7,960 nucleotides of DNA from Candidatus Gottesmanbacteria bacterium RIFCSPLOWO2_01_FULL_49_10 (GTDB taxonomy: Bacteria; Patescibacteriota; Microgenomatia; UBA10105; UBA927): NCBI GenBank assembly GCA_001781025.1, contig MFJZ01000053.1, positions 1-7,960 on the forward strand, given 5' to 3'. Below the pieces are notes generated by a model that was not told the origin of the DNA, did no database searches, and saw only the letters and a list, made by a program, of their open reading frames with translations. Below are positions 1-6,167 of the stretch, in pieces (positions within the stretch are counted from its first letter, which is position 1; every line of letters begins with the position of its first letter). The position numbers and the translations under genes were made by a program.

Positions 1-750
1 GAGAAGTGTGGGCTGATGAAAGTAGGGGAAGACCGAAATTGCCAATCCCCAGACCAGCGCACTCTTCCATTGATCCACGAACTTTTTGTGTTCATTTATG
101 ACAATCCAGAGCATAAAGAACATGACGACTGCAAACGCGAGCGCCAGGTGTCGCTGGTTCGTGTAGATGTTGAGATTCCAAAACGCCGTAATGACGCCGT
201 GGTCCCATGGACCGAATGAGGGAAATGCACTTGCATGGACGATATCCCGAAAGGTGTGGATCGAGATGGGATGTGTGGAAAAAAATTTCATAAACGAAAG
301 CGAACCGTTAAAGAGAAAAAAAAGTATGGACAGCAGGGCAGTCAGGCGACTGTGAAAGAGCTTCTTGGCGAGAAGATAGATGCCAGCGAGGAGTCCGAAG
401 AAGCCAAGAGCACTGGGGATATTGATGGCCCAGTCAATCCGAAGGCCCATACTCTCCAGGATTCCGACCAGCATATAGAAGAGGAAGTGGTACCGGATGG
501 GCTCACCCGGATAGATCGGATACTGCGGTGCGAGACCGCGAAGCATCCGCGACAGGTTGTCGCCCATGGAAAACGACCGGATCAGGGGAATGTGGGCAGC
601 AAAATCGCTCCAAAGCCTCGAAGATATGAGGATCGCGTGTCGCTCGGGCTTGTAGGAAAACGTGTGTATCATGAGCCAGAAGGAGAAGGAGAAAAAGACC
701 ATGAACAGAAGTATTTCGACGATTATTAACGGACGAAGGATTTTTTGCAT
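1..750 (-). CDS. Polytopic membrane protein, GT-C glycosyltransferase-like (partial, C-terminus outside window)
   Basis: This reading frame is open from an ATG at 748-750 to the left edge, giving the first 250 residues. It begins with a hydrophobic helix (about residues 5-30). A loop follows with D49 and H53 and then Y-P-G-E-P-I-R-Y-H-F (80-89). Further helices lie near 90-103, 112-130, 136-156, 203-218 and 231-243. An N-Q-R-H motif sits at 198-201. A first outer loop with an acidic residue followed by alternating helices is the GT-C architecture of lipid-linked-sugar transferases, so I infer a transferase role at the outer membrane face. No named family is certain. It is the third gene of the leftward operon, 28 nt after the GT39-like gene. 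No clear Shine-Dalgarno precedes the ATG, so translation may rely on coupling or be SD-independent. An 8-T run (316-323 on the plus strand is A8) lies in frame and does not break it. Coding status is firm; the exact activity is not. Confidence 0.8.
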   Translation of the reverse strand, partial: MQKILRPLIIVEILLFMVFFSFSFWLMIHTFSYKPERHAILISSRLWSDFAAHIPLIRSFSMGDNLSRMLRGLAPQYPIYPGEPIRYHFLFYMLVGILESMGLRIDWAINIPSALGFFGLLAGIYLLAKKLFHSRLTALLSILFFLFNGSLSFMKFFSTHPISIHTFRDIVHASAFPSFGPWDHGVITAFWNLNIYTNQRHLALAFAVVMFFMLWIVINEHKKFVDQWKSALVWGLAISVFPYFHQPTLL

Positions 751-778
751 AGAATGTAAGGAATAATCTTAAGAATTA

Positions 779-2320
779 TTATAGCGATAACACAACCGGT
801 TTATCGTTTGGTCGATCGAGGACCACGGTATAGCCCCTGAGAAGGTCCCATTCCGGATCCGCTACCGCGGATACACATGCGAGCGGTTGCGTCAGGGCAT
901 ATTGCGGATAGGCGCTCGGAAACGAGAATGCAGACTCTATGCGTTCGGCGAGTTTGAGCTCGTCACAATTGGCTATCAGAATATCGGCGTGTTGTTCTGA
1001 TGCAAAGCGGACCAGGGCGTTTTGTTTTGTGATGGGGTGAAGGATTTGTGTGTTGTAGAAGAGCCCGTCCGGACCATTAGGGTCAATATCGTTTGCATAG
1101 AACTCCTCGCCGCGGATGTATGTTGTGCCAAGGGCGCGACTTAAGGGATCAAGAGAAGAAACGTTTGCGACGATAGTCAATGCAATAACTTCTGCTATAA
1201 AGAGTATTTTCAATATGCGGGGTGTGGCAAGGACAAACAGCGAAAAGAAAAATACAAGACACAGGAGTAAGGGAATACCATAGCGCGGTATGGTCCACGT
1301 CGGGAATGTGAGCGCCAGGAGTCCATATGTGACGCTTATCCAGAGAAGCGTATGGATGAACCGTTTCTGTTTATCTGTTTGGGCAAAGCGCCGATATTTG
1401 TAGACGATCCATAGAATGAGTGTATCAACGGTGAGTATCCACTGGAAGTTGAGCCCGAACGTGTTAAAAATATTTTGAAGAAAGTACTGATTGAAAATTT
1501 TAAGCGTTATCACATTAGTAAGAGTTAGCATGTATGAACTCATCTGCGTTTCCTCAAATATATGCGCTCGCCATTCAGATGCGCCGACTCCTTGAAGGAT
1601 TCCTTGCCAAATAAGAAACAAGAGAAGCGTTGGGAGGTAGATGAGGCTGTTCTGAGAGATTGCATGTACTTTTGTTCGAAACGCTACGCGGTGAAACCCT
1701 ATCGCGACGGATGAATAGAGAAAAAATGCGAGTGGTATGGCAAGAGCAGTTTCTTTAAGAGTGACCATGGCGGCGCATACGAGAGCAAATACCCACCGCT
1801 TCCCCAGAATATAGGTGCGAAGTACAAAAACGAGGAATACCAGGATAACCATGTCGTAGTTGAGGTAAAACGAGTTGATGATGACCTGAGGGTTGCAAAA
1901 AAGGAGGAGTGTCGCGAGTGCGGCCAGGTGCTTGTTCCAGATATCCCGAAGTGTTCGGTAGAGCGTATAGGAGGCGACGAGTAGTGCAGCGAGTCCGACC
2001 CCGTTGTACGTCGTCGGGGAATTTCCGAAAAAGAAGAATGCAACTGCATTGACGAGAAACAGAAGCGGTGGGTGTATGAATGGTGCATCGCGGATGGTGG
2101 GCAGGATGCCGCCATGGAAAAGGATTGTTGACTGTCGATACATAATCATAGGGTCCAAGGCCGGTGTTTGTCCCCAGTAGGGGTAGGTAACAATAATAAG
2201 GAAGACCGGAGGGATCGTGTAGGCGTAGTCGATAAGAATGTCAAAAATACGAGCGAATGATCGATGAAGGATAGATAAACGGGAAGAAGTATAGTTACCT
2301 GTCGCGTGTTGCCCGACCAT
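779..2320 (-). CDS. GT39/ArnT-like integral membrane glycosyltransferase (PMT_2 type)
   Basis: The 513-residue protein has the layout of the dolichyl/undecaprenyl-phosphate-sugar transferase superfamily (GT39, ArnT, RgtA-D). A first helix at about 33-48 is followed by an outer loop with D56-P57, where these enzymes place a catalytic acidic residue. An H-P-P motif lies at 83-85 at the start of the next helix. N-Y-D (154-156) and K-E-T (189-191) follow, with about ten further helices up to roughly residue 390. The last 115 residues are soluble and contain no motif I recognise. The family moves a sugar from a polyprenyl-phosphate carrier onto a lipid, glycan or protein outside the cytoplasm; the substrate here cannot be read. 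The start is the only ATG upstream of the first helix. It overlaps the oxidoreductase gene by 26 bp and lacks an SD, which points to translational coupling. The gene ends in tandem stops TAA-TAA. It contains no heptamer array, unlike its upstream neighbour. Confidence 0.87.
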   Translation of the reverse strand: MVGQHATGNYTSSRLSILHRSFARIFDILIDYAYTIPPVFLIIVTYPYWGQTPALDPMIMYRQSTILFHGGILPTIRDAPFIHPPLLFLVNAVAFFFFGNSPTTYNGVGLAALLVASYTLYRTLRDIWNKHLAALATLLLFCNPQVIINSFYLNYDMVILVFLVFVLRTYILGKRWVFALVCAAMVTLKETALAIPLAFFLYSSVAIGFHRVAFRTKVHAISQNSLIYLPTLLLFLIWQGILQGVGASEWRAHIFEETQMSSYMLTLTNVITLKIFNQYFLQNIFNTFGLNFQWILTVDTLILWIVYKYRRFAQTDKQKRFIHTLLWISVTYGLLALTFPTWTIPRYGIPLLLCLVFFFSLFVLATPRILKILFIAEVIALTIVANVSSLDPLSRALGTTYIRGEEFYANDIDPNGPDGLFYNTQILHPITKQNALVRFASEQHADILIANCDELKLAERIESAFSFPSAYPQYALTQPLACVSAVADPEWDLLRGYTVVLDRPNDKPVVLSL

Positions 2321-3638
2321 GATGAGATTGTTTCATATTTTCCATAATTCTGATAGCTGCTTTTTTCCCGAGCTCCACCGCATAATTGGTTCCCCGGTCC
2401 CAAGGGAAGATGCTGTCCATATTGGCAAGGTAGATGCCGGGTCCACCAGCTGGCGGATCGAGCTTGGGGGCAATCTGAGAATAATGCAGCTGGTGGACGG
2501 GCTGGGCATACATGCCAGTGAAAAGCTGACAGCTGACAGCTGACAGCTGACAGCTTGGATTCAGGCGGTTGATAAATGGTAAAAATTTCTTGAGGAGTTG
2601 TTCCTTGCTCATGGTGAGGAATGGGTGGCCGGGGGGCAAGTAGTTGCCAAAGTACGTAAGGTGGTGGCCGCCGTAGTGCTTCTTATCCATAAAATTCGTG
2701 TGAGCAACGACAGCTAGGAACGGGAAGGTGCGGTCGGTGATATTGAGCCAATAGACGTCCTTAAGGATCGGTTCTTTTGTCTCGAGGATCAGGGTTTGGG
2801 CGTGAAGATGGGGAATAGATAGGGGGAGTGAAAAGTGAGAAGTGAAAAGTGAAAAGTTGGGAATGAGTTTGGCGGCGAAGGGTGTGGGGACGGTGAGGAG
2901 GAGGCGGTCAAAAGCGATGTGTGAAAAAGAATTGTAAATAGCGTTGCGACCGCAGACGTAAATACAATTCTTTTTTATGCTGATTGATTGCAGCGGGACG
3001 CCGGTCAGGATCGTGCCGCCGTATCGTTTGATAGCTTTTTCTAGCGCGGTGACCAGCGTATGAAATCCTCCTTCAATGTAACAGAGCTTGGGAGTCCGTT
3101 TTTTAATCCTCGCCCAGAGCCAGGAGGCGGGTACCTGGTGATATAGCGCTCCGAATTTGCCGTACATCAATGGCTTCCAGATCTCTTCCCACGCGCGCCT
3201 TCCGCCGACTGCCGTAAAAAATTCTTCTGCACTGACTCCTTCCAGAATTTGCCAAAACGGAAATAGTTTGCAAAATAGGGCAAGCATTCCGGTGCGCAGT
3301 TTGTCAATGAGCGGAAGCCCCGGGAAGAGGAGGAGATGCATCGGGGCGTCGAATTGGTAGAGCGCTTGGTTCCAGAGCGTCGCCGTAATCGGGCGCTTCG
3401 TGATGAGGCGGTCGGCAAGGCCAAGTTCTTTCATGAGGCCGATGATGGCGGTGTCGTTGGTAAATAAGTGGTGATAGGCAGCCTCGAGGTGCCAGCTCCA
3501 GCTTTTCTCCTTGAATCCGTGGGCTAGTCCACCGAGAACCGTATCTTTTTCAAACACAGTTACCTTGTGCCCCTTTTTTACTAGTTCATATGCGGCGGTA
3601 AGCCCCGTAAACCCGCCTCCGATAATTGCAACCTTCAT
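2295..3638 (-). CDS. FAD/NAD(P)-dependent oxidoreductase, amine-oxidase / HemY-like superfamily
   Basis: The 447-residue protein opens with a textbook dinucleotide-binding fold: M-K-V-A-I-I-G-G-G-F-T-G (G7, G9, G12). E30-K31 ends the second strand, and the G36-G37 turn is typical of flavin amine oxidases, protoporphyrinogen oxidase and UDP-galactopyranose mutase relatives. Near the C-terminus, G-I-Y-L-A-N-M-D followed by the R-G-T-N-Y-A-V segment (about 402-422) matches the second FAD contact of this superfamily. No transmembrane helix is obvious, so it is probably cytosolic or membrane-associated. Heme synthesis is an unlikely role in a glycosyltransferase operon; a sugar, sugar-nucleotide or polyprenol substrate is more plausible, but this is inference. 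It is the first gene of the leftward operon, with TAAGGA 9 nt before the ATG. Two heptamer arrays are read through in frame at about residues 260-271 and 361-372, and a 13-bp inverted repeat lies at about 222-238. Superfamily assignment is strong, substrate unknown. Confidence 0.88.
   Translation of the reverse strand: MKVAIIGGGFTGLTAAYELVKKGHKVTVFEKDTVLGGLAHGFKEKSWSWHLEAAYHHLFTNDTAIIGLMKELGLADRLITKRPITATLWNQALYQFDAPMHLLLFPGLPLIDKLRTGMLALFCKLFPFWQILEGVSAEEFFTAVGGRRAWEEIWKPLMYGKFGALYHQVPASWLWARIKKRTPKLCYIEGGFHTLVTALEKAIKRYGGTILTGVPLQSISIKKNCIYVCGRNAIYNSFSHIAFDRLLLTVPTPFAAKLIPNFSLFTSHFSLPLSIPHLHAQTLILETKEPILKDVYWLNITDRTFPFLAVVAHTNFMDKKHYGGHHLTYFGNYLPPGHPFLTMSKEQLLKKFLPFINRLNPSCQLSAVSCQLFTGMYAQPVHQLHYSQIAPKLDPPAGGPGIYLANMDSIFPWDRGTNYAVELGKKAAIRIMENMKQSHHGRATRDR
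2524..2558. repeat. Heptamer array, unit AGCTGAC, four perfect copies plus a terminal AGCTTGG
   Basis: Four identical 7-bp units run from 2524 to 2551 and a fifth, altered unit (AGCTTGG) closes the array. It lies inside the oxidoreductase gene. On the coding (minus) strand it is read as S-C-Q-L-S-A-V-S-C-Q-L, a 7-residue cycle, because a 7-bp unit is read in all three frames in turn. The family is not expected to have this sequence at this position (residues 361-372), so it looks like an insertion tolerated in a loop. Confidence 0.93.
2827..2861. repeat. Heptamer array, unit AGTGAAA, four copies plus terminal AGTTGGG
   Basis: The units are AGTGAAA, AGTGAGA, AGTGAAA and AGTGAAA, followed by a divergent AGTTGGG. 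The array is in frame within the oxidoreductase gene and is read on the coding strand as N-F-S-L-F-T-S-H-F-S-L (about residues 260-271). Its unit sequence differs from the AGCTGAC array 270 bp away in the same gene, yet period and ending are alike. Confidence 0.93.
2924..2975. repeat. 13-bp perfect inverted repeat with A- and T-tracts, inside the oxidoreductase gene
   Basis: AAAAAGAATTGTA (2924-2936) is matched exactly by its reverse complement at 2963-2975, with a 26-nt spacer. The spacer itself can form a short GC-rich inner stem (CGTTGC against GCAGACG with one bulge). Together this is a roughly 50-nt hairpin, A-rich on one side and T-rich on the other, like a bidirectional terminator, but it sits within an open coding frame (about residues 222-238). 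It could be a small palindromic insertion or a chance fold; the sequence cannot decide. Confidence 0.7.
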
Positions 3639-3647
3639 ATGGTAGTT

Positions 3648-3653
3648 TCCTTA
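3648..3653 (-). promoter_or_regulatory. Ribosome binding site (TAAGGA) of the oxidoreductase gene
   Basis: Read on the minus strand, TAAGGA lies 9 nt before the ATG at 3636-3638. This supports that ATG as the start, and it is the only recognisable SD in the leftward operon. Confidence 0.7.
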
Positions 3654-3696
3654 CCTTTTGGCGACGAAATATGTTTGTCTCGCGTAATGAAGTCAT

Positions 3697-3738
3697 CTAC
3701 GGCTGGGCAAGCCCGCCGCCGATAATACCGACGCGCAT
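3697..3738 (-). pseudogene. Relic N-terminus of a second Rossmann-fold (FAD/NAD) oxidoreductase
   Basis: A 13-codon ORF reads M-R-V-G-I-I-G-G-G-L-A-Q-P and then meets TAG. This is the first strand and glycine-rich turn of a dinucleotide-binding protein. It closely parallels the M-K-V-A-I-I-G-G-G-F start of the intact oxidoreductase, whose ATG lies 100 nt downstream in another frame. No homologous sequence follows the stop. The simplest reading is a remnant of a partial duplication or of a replaced paralogue. Alternatively it could be a short leader peptide, because the predicted transcription start falls on or beside its ATG and no SD precedes it. Confidence 0.55.
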
Positions 3739-3745
3739 GGGTAGC

Positions 3746-3754
3746 ATTATAGCA
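3746..3754 (-). promoter_or_regulatory. Extended -10 promoter of the leftward operon
   Basis: On the minus strand TGC-TATAAT is a consensus -10 (TATAAT, plus-strand 3746-3751) with an extended TG (3753-3754). The hexamer 17 bp upstream (ATAAGG at 3774-3769) is a poor -35, which fits an extended -10 promoter. Transcription would start at about 3739-3738, giving a leader of roughly 100 nt before the oxidoreductase ATG. Confidence 0.65.
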
Positions 3755-3758
3755 TGCG

Positions 3759-3787
3759 TTTACCTCGTCCTTATTCCCATGTATGAT
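3759..3787 (+). promoter_or_regulatory. Sigma-70-type promoter of the rightward operon
   Basis: TTTACC (3759-3764, 4 of 6 matches to the -35 consensus) is followed after exactly 17 bp by TATGAT (3782-3787, 5 of 6 matches to the -10). The start would be near 3794, so the SD would lie at the very 5' end of the message and the leader would be only about 14 nt. The element overlaps the upstream side of the leftward promoter, so the two polymerases probably interfere with each other. Confidence 0.6.
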
Positions 3788-3809
3788 ATGCAGTAAGGAG
3801 GGACGAGGT
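3762..3809. repeat. 9-bp perfect inverted repeat spanning promoter and start codon of the YfhO gene
   Basis: ACCTCGTCC (3762-3770) and GGACGAGGT (3801-3809) are exact reverse complements separated by 30 bp. The left arm overlaps the -35 of the rightward promoter; the right arm covers the end of the SD region and the first two bases of the GTG start. It may be a two-site operator, or a hairpin hiding the start in any transcript that begins farther upstream. Confidence 0.6.
3795..3801 (+). promoter_or_regulatory. Strong ribosome binding site (AAGGAGG) deciding a GTG start
   Basis: AAGGAGG ends 6 nt before the GTG at 3808 and 12 nt before the ATG at 3814. The closer spacing favours GTG as the initiation codon of the YfhO-family gene. 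Confidence 0.75.
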
Positions 3810-6165
3810 GCTTATGACAGGACGAACGGAATGGGTAAAAAACGGCATAGTCTTTTTGAGTATCTCTGGATTTGTGGCTTTACTATTCTCCCCGTTGACC
3901 CATGGGCTCGTCCTCCTCCCCCTTGACCTTCTGGTCAGTCGCTACGGGCCGTGGTTTTCGGCCGGAACGATACTCCTAAAAAATTCCTACATGCAAGACA
4001 GCGTCATACAGATGTATCCCTGGAAGCAGTTTGTCTGGGCCTCACTTCGCAGCGGATTTCTCCCGTTTTGGAATCCCTATCAGCTCATGGGTATGCCGTT
4101 TCTTGCGGGACTAAAGCCCATGGTATTTTATCCAATCACCTGGTTTGGCCTTTTGGGTGACATACCCGGATGGAACATCCTCCTCGTTTCCCAAGTATTC
4201 CTCTCTTTTTTCTTTGCGTATCTATTCGGGCGGACGTTTGCCATGTCCCGTGTGGCGAGCATCCTGGTCGCGTTGGCATTTTCCATGAATTCACTCATGG
4301 TCGGCGTTTTGCAGTTTGGATCGGAAGGACATGTCCTCTTGTGGTTGCCGTTTCTGTTCGTGTGCGTCAAGAAATTTATCGATCGGGATAATGCGTGGTA
4401 TCTATTGGGGTTGAGTCTTGGGGTCGGGCTGTCTATTTTTGCCGGACAGCTTCAGTATACGGCTTACATGCTGCTTCTTGTGGGTAGCTTTGTTCTCTAT
4501 GACGGATACCACGAGCATGTTCCCTTTACCTGGTACGTCTGGATCGGTGGCAGTATGCTCTTGGGAGTAACGCTCACAGCCGTACAACTGGGGCCAGCCG
4601 TTGAACTATTTGCCCACTCGTTTCGTGGCATCGTTTCTGACCCCTCGATATACACCCGTGGTCTTATGGCCCCATATAGTTTACTACGGCTTTTTGCCCC
4701 GGATCTGTTCGGGAACCCAGTGACTGGCGACTTGACCATCGGATACATAGAAACGAGCGGCTATTTCGGGGTATTACCGGTCCTATTTGCGCTGTGGGCG
4801 CTAGGCAACCGAAGGAAACTTCCTCCCGTTGCCATATTTTTTTGCGGATCATTCCTTGTGGCCATCCTCCTGTCGCTTCGCGTCATAGGAGAGCTCGTGG
4901 TTTTTTTCCATGTTCCGGTCATTACGAGCGGTTCGGCAGAGCGCATCTTTAGTATCGTGCATTTTTCAGGAGCCGTCCTTGCCGGGTATGGATTGGATTA
5001 TCTCCTGGGGCGAAAGGACTACGCCGGTCGGAGGAGATTTCTCCTCTGGTGTAGCCTTTTTTTCGGCGCATTTCTGTTGTTGTCTGTCGCATTTCATAGA
5101 GCAATCGGAGCCGGGAGCCTATGGGCGATGCTCTGGAACATACGCTATACAGTCGTCGTGGTTGGGGCATTTATTATTGGGAGCTTCGTCGTGGGTCTTA
5201 TGCACAACCGGATCCGAAGGCTCGCGCCGGTTATCCTGTCTCTTTTTGTCATTATCCTCACCTATGGTGATTTGTATCGCATGGCATATCGCTTTTTGAC
5301 GTTTTCTAACACAAAGTTTCTCTATCCCCGTATTGGCGTTATCGACTACGTAGAGAAGGCAACGCGTACGACCCTCTCCCGGGTCTACGGCATGACGGAA
5401 CCGGAGATACCAACGATCTTGGGTCTTTATACCGCTGAAACATATAATCCGTTGTACCTCGGGCGTTCCGGATACTTTCTGAACGCCCTACTGGGCAAGC
5501 AATCGGAGGAGTTGCCCGTGAATAAGTATCTTTTGGCCCCCGGTAACAGGAGGCTTAAGTATGCACTCGATGTCCTCGGTGTTTCGACCATTGTCATAGA
5601 AAGTATCCAAAATGCGTCGTCTTCCTACTTTGGGACAGAGGAGTTTGCCGCAAATTTAACGCCAGTCTACAAAGACGAAAAGTATAGCGTCTATACCAAT
5701 GTGGACGCTCACCCCCGATTTGGTTTGTACTACGCGGCAGAGGTAAAAGCCGATGAGGGCCAAGTGCTTGATGCAATCCTCAGCCGTAAAGTGGACCTGA
5801 CACGAACACTACTCCTGGAAGAACGTCTTCCGTTTGACACCCATGTCGGTACGGGATCAGCCCAGCTAGTGGGAAGTAGCCCTAATGGGCAGCGGTTTGC
5901 CGTAACAAGCGACACGCCCGCGGCTCTGTATGTGTCTGATACGTTTTTCCCCGGATGGAAGGCAACGGTCGACGGCACAAAGACGCCGATACTGCGGGCC
6001 AACTATCTGTTCCGGGCAGTTGTGGTACCCCAGGGGACGTCTCTCGTTGAGTTCACCTACGAGCCGACACATTGGAAGCTGTGGGTTGCGGTGAGTGTGG
6101 CAAGCTGTATACTCATACTATTTCTTCCGGTGGGATTTGGCCGTCGTAGGAAAAATACTCACTGA
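3808..6165 (+). CDS. YfhO-family polytopic membrane protein (GT-C glycosyltransferase-like)
   Basis: The 785-residue protein has a first helix (about 12-40), then an outer loop with D64 and Q-M-Y-P-W-K (68-73), W-N-P-Y (88-91) and G95-x-P97. These are typical of the YfhO family (COG5617). Around a dozen helices follow to about residue 480. A beta-rich extracytoplasmic domain comes next, with F-F-P-G-W-K-A-T-V-D-G (713-723) and the I-L-R-A-N-Y-L-F-R-A segment shortly after, the family's usual C-terminal signature. A last helix (about 757-776) and a basic R-R-R-K tail close it. In Bacillus subtilis YfhO acts as the GT-C enzyme in lipoteichoic acid glycosylation, so a polyprenyl-phosphate-sugar-dependent transfer outside the membrane is likely; the acceptor here is unknown. 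GTG is chosen over ATG 3814 because of SD spacing. It leads the rightward operon and ends 2 nt before the next gene. It is full length and free of heptamer arrays. Confidence 0.9.
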   Translation: MLMTGRTEWVKNGIVFLSISGFVALLFSPLTHGLVLLPLDLLVSRYGPWFSAGTILLKNSYMQDSVIQMYPWKQFVWASLRSGFLPFWNPYQLMGMPFLAGLKPMVFYPITWFGLLGDIPGWNILLVSQVFLSFFFAYLFGRTFAMSRVASILVALAFSMNSLMVGVLQFGSEGHVLLWLPFLFVCVKKFIDRDNAWYLLGLSLGVGLSIFAGQLQYTAYMLLLVGSFVLYDGYHEHVPFTWYVWIGGSMLLGVTLTAVQLGPAVELFAHSFRGIVSDPSIYTRGLMAPYSLLRLFAPDLFGNPVTGDLTIGYIETSGYFGVLPVLFALWALGNRRKLPPVAIFFCGSFLVAILLSLRVIGELVVFFHVPVITSGSAERIFSIVHFSGAVLAGYGLDYLLGRKDYAGRRRFLLWCSLFFGAFLLLSVAFHRAIGAGSLWAMLWNIRYTVVVVGAFIIGSFVVGLMHNRIRRLAPVILSLFVIILTYGDLYRMAYRFLTFSNTKFLYPRIGVIDYVEKATRTTLSRVYGMTEPEIPTILGLYTAETYNPLYLGRSGYFLNALLGKQSEELPVNKYLLAPGNRRLKYALDVLGVSTIVIESIQNASSSYFGTEEFAANLTPVYKDEKYSVYTNVDAHPRFGLYYAAEVKADEGQVLDAILSRKVDLTRTLLLEERLPFDTHVGTGSAQLVGSSPNGQRFAVTSDTPAALYVSDTFFPGWKATVDGTKTPILRANYLFRAVVVPQGTSLVEFTYEPTHWKLWVAVSVASCILILFLPVGFGRRRKNTH

Positions 6166-6167
6166 TT

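Noticed and set aside
316..323. Apparent frameshift in the leftmost gene at a run of A on the plus strand
   Set aside because: A careful count gives eight bases; with eight the minus-strand frame continues without a stop to the window edge, so the gene is intact here.
664..704. GGAGAA-like purine repeat in the leftmost gene
   Set aside because: It has a 6-bp rhythm that simply encodes alternating F and S in a helix; it does not belong to the 7-bp family.
16..729. Plus-strand ORFs opposite the leftmost gene (up to 164 codons)
   Set aside because: They encode charged low-complexity sequence with no domain, while the opposite strand encodes a coherent membrane protein; they are antisense shadows.
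762..780. Near-palindrome AATAATCTTAAG-A-ATTATT between the GT39 and leftmost genes
   Set aside because: The stem is almost wholly A/T with no U-tract beyond it and overlaps the stop codon; it is too weak for a terminator, and the genes are probably co-transcribed.
6146..6152. SD-like TAGGAAA for the DUF2298 gene
   Set aside because: It lies about 15 nt before the ATG, too far for normal use; coupling with the YfhO stop 2 nt away is more likely.
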